From the NCBI GenBank assembly GCA_900315955.1, contig ONBC01000008.1, positions 1 through 47,750 on the forward strand: a stretch of DNA of 47,750 bases. Reading direction: 5' to 3'. Positions within the stretch are counted from its first letter, which is position 1, and each line of letters opens with the position of its first letter. This DNA comes from an uncultured Prevotella sp. Lineage in GTDB: Bacteria > Bacteroidota > Bacteroidia > Bacteroidales > Bacteroidaceae. The notes below the pieces were generated by a model that was not told the origin of the DNA, did not search any database, and was given only the letters and a program-made list of their open reading frames with translations. Below, in pieces: positions 8,927 through 18,142 of this stretch. The translations under genes were made by a program, and so were the position numbers.

Positions 8927-10843
8927 TTAGTATCCCGGGTTCTGCACGAGGTTAGGATCGATCTGAATCTGGTCGAGGGGAATGGCAAGCCAGTAGCTCT
9001 TCGGGGCCACGAACTTAGAACGGTCCACCTCCGTGCCATCGTTCATCGTCGTCACCTTATAGAACTGCTCAGCGGTCGTGCCACTGATGGTCCATGCCTT
9101 CTCCTTGGGGCACAGTACCTTCTCGGCAATCTTCCAGCGGCGGATGTCGTGGAAACGGCGGCCTTCCATGGCAAGCTCATTGGAACGCTCGTCGTGGATG
9201 ACGCTGCGCAAGGTTGCTTCATCCGTCGGGATGCCACCGACATAGCTCCACGACTTTTCAAACGTGGGCATACCGCAACGTGCGCGGATCTTGTCGAGAT
9301 AAGCGAGGCTCTGGGCACTCAACGTGTGGTGGTACTCAAAGTCGGCCTCTACATAATCAAGGTAGAGCTCGGCCAGGCGCAGGTATGGGAAGACAAACTT
9401 GTTGTAAGTGAACTTCTTGTTCGACTCGGTATACGTATCTTTCTGCGACACCCATTTCTGACAATAGTAACCGTTGTCGCCTAAATACTCATCCGACTCA
9501 TTGCCATAGCAGGTCTGCGGCTCGCCTTTGCGGCACTTGAGCATGACCGTGCCGTTGCCAATCTCGTAAGCGCCACGGTCGAAGCCAATGCAGGCATAAA
9601 AGCGCGGGGAACGATGGGTGTTGATGACCGAAGTCTTCTCGTTGGGATAGAACGGCGATGCCACGAGCGTCTCGGGATCCAGATTCTTCGTGTCGGGATC
9701 GACATCCCAGGGCAGACCTTTATCGGTAAAGAAGCGCGTCACGCAGCTCCAGGTCGGGAAGACATACCCCCGGAAGCCGTTGGCACTGTACTTGCCGTTC
9801 TTCAAGCCATAGCGCGGAGCGATACTCTTAACAGTATAAGATATGGTACTCTGATTTGACAAACCAAACAAGATCTCGTCCCAGTTGTTGAACGATGGTG
9901 AGCTTGTCGGTCCTACAAATGCCTCGTGATAGTTTTTCGCGCCGGTCACGAAATCGGTCGTCGATCCCCCATAGAGCTTGTATCCGTTGCTCTCACAAAG
10001 CTTGATGGCCTCGGCAGCGGCATCCATGGCGCGCTTCCACTTCTCACGGTCGTAAGTGAGACTCACGAGCGGCGTACCGTCCGGGTTCTTGAAGTCGGAA
10101 TAGAAGTCGGAGTTGCCGTTTACCAAAGGCGATGCCGCATAGAGCAGCAGGCGAGCCTTGAAGCCTAAGGCCGCCGCCGCTGAGCCGCGGTCCTTCTCCG
10201 AGCTCGTCCTCACGGCGGGCAGGAGCTGCGCAGCCTTGTCGTAGCAACCGGCTATGAAGTTGACACACGAGTCGTAAGGCTCACGGGTGAGCGTACTGGG
10301 CAGATTGGTGCCGTTTGCCTCCTTGACAATGAATGTCGGCCCATAATATTCGAGCATGATCTGATGATAATAACCGATGAGGAACCACGCTTCTCCCTTC
10401 CAGGTCTTGAGGTTGTCGGCCGTAATGTCGGGCACATTATCGAGATTGTTGAGCACGTCGTAGCAGTTGCGCACTGCGCCCCAGATGTCCTCTTTCACCG
10501 CCCCTGTGGGATAGCTGGAAGCTGTGTTGCTCCACAATCCAAAGAACGTGCTTGAAGGCGACTCCATGCCATTGATCAAACTTTTATAATGGAACCATCG
10601 GGTCGTGCCGCGATGCCCCATGGCAAGATCATCGCCGCCCGTAAAGTCGGGGAAGTGCTGCGGGTGCATATAGTCGGGTATGCTCTTGTAGAGCGACTGT
10701 ACCATCTTCTCAGCCTGTACCTGCGTCTTGTAGATGTCGTCAGTTGTAGGATTGCTCTCGGGCACGACATCGAGGAAATCGCAGGCCGTGAAAAGCGAGA
10801 GGGCAAGCAGACAAAGACTGACGCGAATATATTTTATTGTCAT
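8927..10843 (-). CDS. SusD-like (RagB/SusD) outer-membrane nutrient-binding lipoprotein
   Basis: This 638-aa protein begins with a lipoprotein signal whose acylated Cys is residue 21 (LFTACDFLDV). It continues with P-E-S-N-P-T and TTDDIYKTQ, typical of SusD starts, and ends with the C-terminal SusD segment RFHDIRRWK ... IPLDQIQIDPNLVQNPGY. SusD proteins cap their SusC barrel on the cell surface and bind the incoming oligosaccharide or peptide. It lies 78 bp after susC, probably in one operon. No surface glycan-binding protein or glycosidase follows, so the substrate cannot be inferred from neighbours. Confidence 0.95.
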   Translation of the reverse strand: MTIKYIRVSLCLLALSLFTACDFLDVVPESNPTTDDIYKTQVQAEKMVQSLYKSIPDYMHPQHFPDFTGGDDLAMGHRGTTRWFHYKSLINGMESPSSTFFGLWSNTASSYPTGAVKEDIWGAVRNCYDVLNNLDNVPDITADNLKTWKGEAWFLIGYYHQIMLEYYGPTFIVKEANGTNLPSTLTREPYDSCVNFIAGCYDKAAQLLPAVRTSSEKDRGSAAAALGFKARLLLYAASPLVNGNSDFYSDFKNPDGTPLVSLTYDREKWKRAMDAAAEAIKLCESNGYKLYGGSTTDFVTGAKNYHEAFVGPTSSPSFNNWDEILFGLSNQSTISYTVKSIAPRYGLKNGKYSANGFRGYVFPTWSCVTRFFTDKGLPWDVDPDTKNLDPETLVASPFYPNEKTSVINTHRSPRFYACIGFDRGAYEIGNGTVMLKCRKGEPQTCYGNESDEYLGDNGYYCQKWVSQKDTYTESNKKFTYNKFVFPYLRLAELYLDYVEADFEYHHTLSAQSLAYLDKIRARCGMPTFEKSWSYVGGIPTDEATLRSVIHDERSNELAMEGRRFHDIRRWKIAEKVLCPKEKAWTISGTTAEQFYKVTTMNDGTEVDRSKFVAPKSYWLAIPLDQIQIDPNLVQNPGY

Positions 10844-10921
10844 AACTTCTATATATTTAATATACTTATAGAGACATCAATTAATATACTTAGAGCCATC
10901 AATTGCTTTAATGACTACTTA

Positions 10922-13900
10922 TTAATAATGGAACTGTATGCCGACCTTAACGGTGCGCTGCAATGGGTATTTGAGGCCGGTGCCTCCACCCAATTCCGGA
11001 TCCCAGTGCTTGAACGGGGAGAAGGTCAGGAGATTGGATCCTGAGACGTACGCTCGGATCCATTTATTAAAGGTGTAGCCCACTTCAGCCGTCTTGAGCC
11101 TCAGATAGTTTCCGCTGCGCAGATAAAAAGAGCTTGCCTGACTGTCGTTGTTCACATACGAGGTAGACAGTCGCGGATAAGCGGCATCAGCACGGTTATT
11201 GGTCTCCGACCAATGGTCATTAACGATAAATTGGGCGATGCCGTAACCGTCCGACGTATTATCGACGAAAGGCTGTATGCCGCTCATGAGCAGACTGACC
11301 TTGGCCGCTCCCTGGAAGAAGCAGGAGAAGTCCCATTTCTTAAAGGTCACCGTCGTGCCGAAGCCATAGATAACCTCCGGGATGGTAGGATTGCCGATGG
11401 TCGTCACGTCGTTGAGGTCAATCTTGTTGTCGCCGTTGAGATCCTTATATTTAATGTTGCCGACGGTGTAGCTTGAGCCAAGCTCCTGCTTCGGGCTGTT
11501 GTCAATCTCTTCCTGTGAGGTGAAGAGCCCTTCGGCCACGAGCCCGCGGATGCTGTTGATAGGATGGCCGATGCGCGAATAGTAGTCGGCCACATTCGTT
11601 GGCTCGTCGCAGGCCGTGATCTCATTGTGCGCATACGTGAAAGTACCGTTCACGCGGACGGTGAAGTCCTTGTTGAACACCTGCGTATAGTTGGCGCTCA
11701 TGTCAAAGCCTCTGTTCTTCACGGCACCGATGTTAGCCCACGGGAGCTTGCCTCCGAACCCGGCGACAGAAAGGATGCTCTGGCGCTGCATGAAGATGCC
11801 GTCGCGCTTCTCATGGAAGAAGTCGAGGGTGAAGTCGAGATGATGGAACAGGCTCAGATCCACACCGATGTTTGTCTTGTACGATTTCTCCCAAGAGGCA
11901 TCCACGTTTCCGTAGTTGGTGATGGAAGGCACAGAAGGGTTGGAATAAGCATCCCCGAACCACCAGGCTCCTCCGGTCGACATATCCACGGTGGTGACAT
12001 AAGGGAAGCGTGCGGAGAGCGCGTCGTTACCCACCACACCATAGGATCCACGGATCTTCAGGTTGTTGATATACGGCTTGAGAGGCTTGAAGAACTTCTC
12101 GTGCGAGAGCGTCCAGCCGGCAGCTACAGCCGGGAAGAAGCCGAATCGATGCCCTTTGCGGAAGTTCTCGGAGCCGTTGTAACCGAAGGTGAGCTCCAGG
12201 AAGTAGCGCATGTCGTAGTTGTAGGTGGCACGTCCGGCAAGCCCTTGCTCACGGTAAGGCAGCAGGTCATATTCGTCGCCGCCGTCCTTCACCTGCTTCG
12301 TTTCTTTCATGTGATAGACGAACGTAGCGCCCACATCGTGCTTGCCGAACTTGTGGGCATAGTCTATCTTGGCTTGCAAAGACCAGACGCTTGTCGTCGG
12401 GTCGCGGCCGGAGTTGGACTTCAGATACGGCTCTCCGGCATCACCAATCGACTCGGTATTGAACTGGTACTGCCCATTCTCGTCCACCGTGTAATCGTCA
12501 AGAATACGATAATAGAAAGGAACAGTCCAGTGGTCGAGCCAGTTGAAACTATAATTGTAGAAGGAAGCCAGACCGCTGGCTTTCAGTCCCGGTGTGATCA
12601 TGCTCAAGTCTTGCTCCACATTGAACGCCGTTGTAGAATAGACATAATTGCGCTCGGTATAGCCGGTGCTCAGACGTGCCAACGGATTGGTCTGTATACC
12701 GCCCACACCCTGCTTCGTCGAGTTGCCATAGCGTGTATAGGTGTCGCCGGGCTCGGAAGGCAGGACAGCCGGGAACGCGACGGGATTGACACGCATCGTA
12801 TAATAGAAGAGGTTGGAGATGCTCTCCTTGGGACCATGATAATAGAAAAGCTGTGTGTTCATGTTGAGCCCCACCTTCGTGGTTCGCGTCAGGTTGGCCG
12901 TGACGTTGCTTTGGAAGAAATATTTGCGGGTTCTCAACGATACATCAAGGGCGGAGAGATCAGTCGGCTTCTTGACGATACCATTCTCATAATAGATGCC
13001 GGCATTGAGGTAATAGGTCAGAAACTTGCTGCCGCCCCTCATGTTGATGTCAAGGTTCTGGTTCATGGTATAGTCTTTGAAAAGCATGCTGTACCAGTCG
13101 TTGTCGGGGAAGATATAAGGGTTGGCGTGCGTCCGCGTTTTCTCTATTTTGTCGTCGCTGAAAGGTGCCGTGTAGGTTGTGCCTGCTGCCTGGGCATCAT
13201 TGTACGAAGCCTCATTGAACATCTGCATATAGGTCACACCGTCTGCTATATCCTGCACGCGGGTAGGCATGGAGACCGTGTTGTCGAACCGGATGTTCAC
13301 CTTCATCTTCTCAGAGAGGTTGCCGAGCTTCGTATTTACCAGGATGACACCGTTGGCACCTCGGGAGCCGTAAAGCGAGGTAGCGGTTGCGTCTTTCAGC
13401 ACGGAGAACGATTCGATCGACTCGGGGGGAATGTTGTTGAGCATCGTGGCGTTGATCTCCACGCCGTCGAGCAGGATGAGCGGAGCGGTGCTTGAACCGA
13501 AGGTGGAGACACCGCGGATATAGAACGACGCATTGTCGTAGCCCGGCTCTCCACTTGTCTGGCGCGCAATGATACCGGGGATGTTGCCGGCAAACGATGT
13601 CGTCAGCGAGCTGGAGGTGATTCTCAGATCCTCAGGCTTCACGGCCTGCACGGCACCGACGAGCGACTCTTTCTTCTGTTTGCCGAATCCGACAACGACC
13701 ACCTCGTCGAGCGTCTTGTTGTCCGGAATGAGGGAGATGGAGACAAACTGCCGGCCCTTGAGCTTGATGTCGCGCGACTGATAGCCGATATAAGAGATCT
13801 CCAACGTCGCGTTAGGATCAGCAGGGGCCTTGAGCGAGAAAGTACCGTCGGCAGCGGTTACCGCTGCGGCACTACCGTCTGAATATTTCACCACGGCACC

Positions 13901-14113
13901 CGTGATAGCCTCACCGTTCTCGTCGCCAATAAAGCCATGGACTACACCCTTAGCGGTCTGTTGAACCACGTCCGGCGTTTCTGAAGGCGAGACAGAAGCA
14001 GCCTGGGCGTGCACCGTACCAAAAGTTAACATACCGGCTAACAATGAGCCGATAGGAAATGAACCAAAAGGTACAATAGGTATAGGCCTAAATCTTTGTT
14101 CATTCATTTGCAT
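10922..14113 (-). CDS. SusC/RagA-family TonB-dependent outer-membrane transporter
   Basis: This 1063-aa protein has an N-terminal signal, a carboxypeptidase-regulatory-like domain at about residues 55-135 (VHGFIGDENGEAITGAVV), a TonB-box-like segment LDEVVVVGFG, a plug domain and a C-terminal beta-barrel ending VGIQFHY with a terminal aromatic. The plug carries NIPPESIESFSVLKDA and SLYGSRGANGVILV, hallmarks of the SusC family. It imports substrate delivered by the neighbouring SusD into the periplasm. Two Met codons (14113, 14107) compete as start. A -7-like TAATTTTG lies at 14161-14168 (minus). The small-peptide terminator upstream separates it from the genes beyond. Confidence 0.95.
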   Translation of the reverse strand: MQMNEQRFRPIPIVPFGSFPIGSLLAGMLTFGTVHAQAASVSPSETPDVVQQTAKGVVHGFIGDENGEAITGAVVKYSDGSAAAVTAADGTFSLKAPADPNATLEISYIGYQSRDIKLKGRQFVSISLIPDNKTLDEVVVVGFGKQKKESLVGAVQAVKPEDLRITSSSLTTSFAGNIPGIIARQTSGEPGYDNASFYIRGVSTFGSSTAPLILLDGVEINATMLNNIPPESIESFSVLKDATATSLYGSRGANGVILVNTKLGNLSEKMKVNIRFDNTVSMPTRVQDIADGVTYMQMFNEASYNDAQAAGTTYTAPFSDDKIEKTRTHANPYIFPDNDWYSMLFKDYTMNQNLDINMRGGSKFLTYYLNAGIYYENGIVKKPTDLSALDVSLRTRKYFFQSNVTANLTRTTKVGLNMNTQLFYYHGPKESISNLFYYTMRVNPVAFPAVLPSEPGDTYTRYGNSTKQGVGGIQTNPLARLSTGYTERNYVYSTTAFNVEQDLSMITPGLKASGLASFYNYSFNWLDHWTVPFYYRILDDYTVDENGQYQFNTESIGDAGEPYLKSNSGRDPTTSVWSLQAKIDYAHKFGKHDVGATFVYHMKETKQVKDGGDEYDLLPYREQGLAGRATYNYDMRYFLELTFGYNGSENFRKGHRFGFFPAVAAGWTLSHEKFFKPLKPYINNLKIRGSYGVVGNDALSARFPYVTTVDMSTGGAWWFGDAYSNPSVPSITNYGNVDASWEKSYKTNIGVDLSLFHHLDFTLDFFHEKRDGIFMQRQSILSVAGFGGKLPWANIGAVKNRGFDMSANYTQVFNKDFTVRVNGTFTYAHNEITACDEPTNVADYYSRIGHPINSIRGLVAEGLFTSQEEIDNSPKQELGSSYTVGNIKYKDLNGDNKIDLNDVTTIGNPTIPEVIYGFGTTVTFKKWDFSCFFQGAAKVSLLMSGIQPFVDNTSDGYGIAQFIVNDHWSETNNRADAAYPRLSTSYVNNDSQASSFYLRSGNYLRLKTAEVGYTFNKWIRAYVSGSNLLTFSPFKHWDPELGGGTGLKYPLQRTVKVGIQFHY

Positions 14114-14273
14114 TAGTTTTAGAATATAAAGAATAAGATTAATCGATATTAATTTGTAAGCAAAATTATAACAAAATAATCAATAATACTCAATAATAGA
14201 TTTAATTTTATAATATTTTAAGAGTAATTGATTGTATATCGAAACAAAAAGGTTTCAACAAGTATCAAAAAAA

Positions 14274-14314
14274 AGACGCGTGGCAAACGGATTAATCCGT
14301 CATGCCACGCGTCT
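14274..14314 (-). terminator. Strong terminator after the 39-aa peptide gene
   Basis: AGACGCGTGGCA (14274-14285) pairs with TGCCACGCGTCT (14303-14314), and the inner ACGGATTAATCCGT is itself self-complementary. On the minus strand the hairpin is followed by eight T residues. It separates the peptide gene from susC. Confidence 0.9.
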
Positions 14315-14346
14315 CTGTATATTCTGAAAGTTCTTCATTTCATGCT

Positions 14347-14466
14347 TTAAGCACCGGCAAGACCACGAGAGTTGATCAGTGCCTCACCGTAGTTGGTCAT
14401 TGCATTGGCGTAGAACTCCGTGAAGCGCTTCACCTGTGCTTTGATGTTCATCATAATCTTTTTCAT
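14347..14466 (-). CDS. Small peptide of 39 aa, function unknown
   Basis: A 39-codon frame on the minus strand starts MKKIMMNIKA and ends with the residues LINSRGLAGA. It is preceded by the ribosome-binding tract gaaaggataac 5-15 bases upstream. It has a promoter-like -7 element (14579-14586), a leader hairpin (14500-14515) and a strong terminator (14274-14314), so it looks like an independent, well-expressed gene. The peptide is basic and amphipathic at its N-terminus, with no clear membrane helix and no Cys. I do not recognise the family. It could be a regulatory or secreted peptide, or an RNA whose reading frame is secondary; the gene layout argues for translation. Confidence 0.72.
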   Translation of the reverse strand: MKKIMMNIKAQVKRFTEFYANAMTNYGEALINSRGLAGA

Positions 14467-14499
14467 AATTGTTATCCTTTCTACATTAATTAATACTAC

Positions 14500-14515
14500 G
14501 GGGCTCGCTTGCCCC
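14500..14515 (-). promoter_or_regulatory. Hairpin in the leader of the small-peptide gene
   Basis: GGGGCTCGCTTGCCCC folds into a GC-rich stem (GGGGC/GCCCC) in the predicted 5' leader, 34 bases before the start codon. It could stabilise the mRNA or control its translation. Confidence 0.5.
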
Positions 14516-14578
14516 AACATTACATACTATTTATATCATTCGCCTTATTATAAGGCTACGTTATCACTTAACGCACTG

Positions 14579-14586
14579 CAAAGTTA
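14579..14586 (-). promoter_or_regulatory. -7 element of the small-peptide gene
   Basis: The minus strand reads TAACTTTG followed by C, a perfect Bacteroidetes -7 box. No clear TTTG is found 19-21 bases upstream. The predicted leader is about 105 bases. Confidence 0.5.
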
Positions 14587-14679
14587 GTGCTTTTTCCTTG
14601 CTCTATGACTTTTTGTCACTCCCAACTTACAAATAAGCCTGTTTTCTTGACTACAATCAATAAAGTGAGGAGCAATTTA

Positions 14680-14847
14680 GTTAGGAGTTAGGAATTAGGA
14701 GTTAGGAGTTACAGCGTCAACTCACTTCTTACATCTAACTCTTCACTTCTAACTCCTAACTCCTAACTTCTAACTCCTAACTCCTAACTTCTAACTCCTA
14801 ACTCCTAACTTCTAACTCCTAACTTCTAACTCCTATCTCCTAACTAC
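14680..14847. repeat. Heptanucleotide repeat array with inverted arms downstream of kduI
   Basis: Bases 14680-14711 are GTTAGGA-type repeats. From 14734 to 14847 run the opposite-strand AACTCCT/AACTTCT repeats, right up to the kduI stop codon at 14851. The two arms can pair extensively, so the kduI transcript would end in a long imperfect hairpin. Because the unit is 7 bp, TAG occurs in every frame after the stop. Confidence 0.85.
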
Positions 14848-14850
14848 TAA

Positions 14851-15819
14851 CTACTCCAGCTCCGGTATCTTCACTACCTGCATATCTGTATAGACGAGGT
14901 TCTCACCGGCCATACCCCAGATGAACGTATAGTTGGCGGTGCCGGCAGCACAGTGGATGCTCCACTCGGGGTTGATGACTGCCTGCTCATTGTTCATCCA
15001 CATCGTGCGCGTCTCCTGCGGCTCACCCATGATGTGACAGATCTTCTGGCCATCAGGCACATTGAAGTAGAAATAGGTCTCCATACGGCGGAGATGGGTG
15101 TGAGCCGGCATCGTGTTCCATACCGATCCCGACTTCAGTTCGGTGATACCCATCTGCAGCTGACAGGTGCGCACGCCGGTCACCCCGTCGATGATGACCT
15201 GATGGATGACACGGTCGTTGCTCTCAGCCGCGCTCCCCGCCTTGATGTTATTGGCATGCTTGAGGTCGACCTTCACGGTAGGATAACCGACATGGGCGCA
15301 GGCCGAGTTCATATAGAACTTGGCAGGTTTATGCGCATCCTTGCTCGCCACCGTGATGTCCTTGACGCCTCTGCCGACATAGAGCGCCTCTTCGAAGCCG
15401 AGGTCGTAGCGCTTGCCATCGACGGTGACGGTGCCCTCACCCCCTACATTGATGATGCCGAGCTCCCGGTTGTCGAGCAGGTTACGGCCGTTCGTTCCCT
15501 TTGACGCATCGACATAGAGCGGAGCGATGGAGGTGAGCTTCAGCGCAGTCGCCGTAGGCTCGGCACCGCCGATGAGGAACCGGTCGAACATCGTGTAGGT
15601 CCAGTTGACCTCACCCGGTGCAAAGACCTTCTCGATGAGAAACTCGCCACGCATACGCTGGGTATCGTAGTGCTTGGCATCCATCGGGTTGCACGCATAT
15701 CTCACATTATAATAGGTGTAGCTGTTCTCAGCCTTCACCTCATAACCTTTCCAGCAGCCTTGTGCGGTGGCTGCTGCGGCAGCAAAGACCACTGCCATAG
15801 ATAAAAGTATTTTCTTCAT
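14851..15819 (-). CDS. kduI: 5-keto-4-deoxyuronate isomerase (KduI) with signal peptide
   Basis: This 322-aa protein matches KduI, which isomerises 5-keto-4-deoxyuronate (from pectin or glycosaminoglycan breakdown) to 2,5-diketo-3-deoxygluconate. Diagnostic segments are [20 protein letters not shown], the metal-binding [16 protein letters not shown], and IWGMAGEN near the C-terminus. The usual enzyme is about 280 aa and cytoplasmic. This one adds an N-terminal hydrophobic leader [21 protein letters not shown] that looks like a cleavable signal peptide, so it may act in the periplasm. It follows the PTS-IIC gene by 121 bp on the same strand. Confidence 0.9.
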   Translation of the reverse strand: MKKILLSMAVVFAAAAATAQGCWKGYEVKAENSYTYYNVRYACNPMDAKHYDTQRMRGEFLIEKVFAPGEVNWTYTMFDRFLIGGAEPTATALKLTSIAPLYVDASKGTNGRNLLDNRELGIINVGGEGTVTVDGKRYDLGFEEALYVGRGVKDITVASKDAHKPAKFYMNSACAHVGYPTVKVDLKHANNIKAGSAAESNDRVIHQVIIDGVTGVRTCQLQMGITELKSGSVWNTMPAHTHLRRMETYFYFNVPDGQKICHIMGEPQETRTMWMNNEQAVINPEWSIHCAAGTANYTFIWGMAGENLVYTDMQVVKIPELE

Positions 15820-15940
15820 ATTTTCGTTGTTTTTGATTTTTCAGGGGGTTGGGCAGTCACTATGTGACTGCTTACTCAACAATTCAGCGACGCTGACGCG
15901 ACAACTGGCGACGCTTTTTCAACAATTCAGCGACACCGGC

Positions 15941-17317
15941 CTACCCTTTCACGATCCTTCTGCGGTTGATAACCATCATCACAACCGTGATGACAGTAAG
16001 GACCGCCATGCCGACATACTTGGCATATTTCGTGAGGGCATAGATGACGTACCCGATGAGAGACGAGGCAAAATCCATGCTGCCGGCCTGGAACCCGTCG
16101 GGTACGCGTGCGGCCTTGTCCTGCGTCTGGGCGTAAACGGCGGAGGCTGCCTTCGTGAAGTCGGGTGCCATATCGGTGACGAACCACAGGCCGAGAAGCA
16201 GCGCCACCATGCCAATGAGATAAGTCTTCACCACGTTACCTTTCGTGTAGGGCAGCATCATCGGGAAGAGGTAGAACAGACCGGCGAGAGAAGCCAGGGG
16301 CAGAAACTGGTTGCCGGGGAGGACGACGGACACGATAATATAGGTCGGGATCAGGAAGAGCGTGCAGACAAGGGCCGTAGGATGGCCGATGACCAGCGCC
16401 GGGCTCATGCCGATATGGATCTTCTTTCCGTCAAACTTCTTGGCGATAACTTCTTTCGTCTTGTCGGAGATCGGCATCAGCCCGTCGATGAAGAGCTTCG
16501 TGATACGCGGGATGAGCTCCATCACGGCACCCATCGTGACACCGAGGAAGAGCACGTCCTTGATGACCTTAAAGGCTCCTAACGTCTTATAGTCGCCGAC
16601 ATGCGCCACGGCCGCGATGACCATACCCACGATGACACCGAGGACAAGGGGCTCGCCGAGCACGCCAAACTTCTTCTTCAGACCCTCGGCATCGACATTG
16701 AGCTTGTCGAAACCCGGAATGCGGTCCAGGAGCCACCCCAGGCCGATGGCAAACGGCGTGAAACTCTGGCAGAAAGGTTGTGGCACGGAGATGCCCGGAA
16801 GATCGTAATATTGCTGGAACCTGTCGGCCGTCAGGTCGGCCATGACAAGGGTGAAGATGTAACACACGATAGCTGCGAAATAACCCCAGAGAAGGCTCTC
16901 GTCGAAGACAAAATAGACCACGGCACCGATGAAGGCAAAATGCCAGTAGTTCCACAGGTCGATGTTGACAGTGCGCGTAGTCTTCGTGATGATCATGAGG
17001 AAGTTGATGCCAAGACAGACGGGGATGATGAGGGCACCCACAGCGGTGTTGTAAGCCACAGAAGCGGCAGCGGGCCAGCCCATGTCGAAGACGCTGAGAT
17101 TGAGCGAGAAGATGTTTTCTATGGCCTGCAGCGGGTCCTTAAAATTGTCGGTGAGAAGGGCTGTGACGATACCCAGACCGACAAATCCTACTCCGACATA
17201 GAGGCCGGATTTGAGGGCCTTGCCAAACTTCATGCCGATGCAGAGACCGATAATGGTGAAGATGATAGGCATCATCACCGATGCACCCAACTGGATGATG
17301 TAGTTGAAAATGTTCAT
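15941..17317 (-). CDS. PTS galactitol-type IIC membrane transporter, orphan
   Basis: This 458-aa, very hydrophobic protein has around eleven membrane segments. It resembles the EIIC component of the galactitol PTS family (N-terminus LGASVMMPIIFTIIGLCIG; core PQPFCQSFTPFAIGLGW; EPLVLGVIVGM; HIGMSPALVIGHPTAL). No IIA, IIB, EI or HPr gene is nearby, and Bacteroidales usually lack a sugar PTS, so it may work as a secondary carrier. It probably forms an operon with kduI downstream, which suggests uptake of an unsaturated uronate-derived sugar or a sugar acid. A TACCTTTG -7-like element lies at 17388-17395 on the minus strand. Confidence 0.85.
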   Translation of the reverse strand: MNIFNYIIQLGASVMMPIIFTIIGLCIGMKFGKALKSGLYVGVGFVGLGIVTALLTDNFKDPLQAIENIFSLNLSVFDMGWPAAASVAYNTAVGALIIPVCLGINFLMIITKTTRTVNIDLWNYWHFAFIGAVVYFVFDESLLWGYFAAIVCYIFTLVMADLTADRFQQYYDLPGISVPQPFCQSFTPFAIGLGWLLDRIPGFDKLNVDAEGLKKKFGVLGEPLVLGVIVGMVIAAVAHVGDYKTLGAFKVIKDVLFLGVTMGAVMELIPRITKLFIDGLMPISDKTKEVIAKKFDGKKIHIGMSPALVIGHPTALVCTLFLIPTYIIVSVVLPGNQFLPLASLAGLFYLFPMMLPYTKGNVVKTYLIGMVALLLGLWFVTDMAPDFTKAASAVYAQTQDKAARVPDGFQAGSMDFASSLIGYVIYALTKYAKYVGMAVLTVITVVMMVINRRRIVKG

Positions 17318-18107
17318 ATCTGTTTGATTGTTTTATTGCATGCCTTACGTCTAAGAGTACGTTTTCAAGGGGTAGCTTACGTAACCGCAAAGGTAGGTAT
17401 AAAATTTGTCGCGCATGTTAACTATTGTATAAAAGAGGTGCAATATTGTACAAAAAGAGCATAAACTACGGGCTCACTGATTCTCCTCGCTCCTTTTCTA
17501 CGTATATTTTTCAGGACGCTTCATCCTGCATTTATCTAAATTTATTTTACAAAAAGTAAAAAGTCAGGACATCGGAAATGGTACGAAATAGAACGCGAAA
17601 GGGAGGTTTGGAAGGCTAAAAACGAGTTTGTGGGATGAGGAAAGGCATTGAAAACCGACCTTTAACAGTTAGGTCACCCACCTTTAACGGTTAGGTCACT
17701 GACCTAACTGCGTTAGGTAAGCAACACTACTACGGTTAGGTAGGTGAGACAACCGTAGTAAGGTCAGCTGTCAGAAAGGAACAAGAATGACTTCAGAAAA
17801 GATAACGCATATAAACAACTGATTAATAACACTTTACCAACTCGCCTCATAATCGCGTTATTTTCGCCCAACCCCATGCTCGTTTGAAAAGAATCGATTC
17901 TCAGCGGGGGTTGCGCAAAAAATATCTTGACATCACGATCTTTCTTTGTCCCCTCAGGGCAGCATATTTGGCTGTCCCTTGTGGCTCCGCCCGCACTTCG
18001 GAAACGGTAAATCGGCTGTTTCCTGCTGCCCTTCAACAACGATTAGGAGACAGAAAGCATCGCTTTAAGACATACCCCAATTTTAAGCAAGAAAAACAAG
18101 TCTTTCT
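17318..18107. other. Intergenic region between gatC-like gene and MGMT gene
   Basis: No convincing gene is present. It holds the gatC-like promoter region near 17388, a cluster of TTAGGT repeats at 17658-17760, and one copy of the GAAAAGAATCGATTCTCAG repeat (17886-17904) that recurs at 22503-22521. Short frames here lack start signals and family resemblance. Confidence 0.5.
17658..17760. repeat. TTAGGT repeat cluster with palindromes
   Basis: ACCTTTAACRGTTAGGTCAC occurs at 17658-17677 and again 22 bp later at 17680-17699. It is followed by the inverted GACCTAAC/GTTAGGT pair and by a perfect 10-bp inverted repeat, TACTACGGTT (17728-17737) with AACCGTAGTA (17751-17760). Confidence 0.8.
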
Positions 18108-18138
18108 TTTGTCGTCTGACACGTTTACCGTATCTTTG
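18108..18138 (+). promoter_or_regulatory. Promoter of the MGMT-like gene
   Basis: TTTG at 18108-18111 and TATCTTTG at 18131-18138 are 19 bases apart, a perfect match to consensus. The ATG at 18143 lies only 4 bases beyond the -7 box. Confidence 0.75.
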
Positions 18139-18142
18139 CAGC

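Noticed and set aside
11564-13495. Long open frame of 643 codons on the plus strand
   Set aside because: It lies entirely opposite the susC gene, whose protein matches its family end to end. The antisense product has no recognisable domain.
17764-18039. 91-codon minus-strand frame between the gatC-like and MGMT genes
   Set aside because: No start signal, no family resemblance, and it spans a dispersed repeat.
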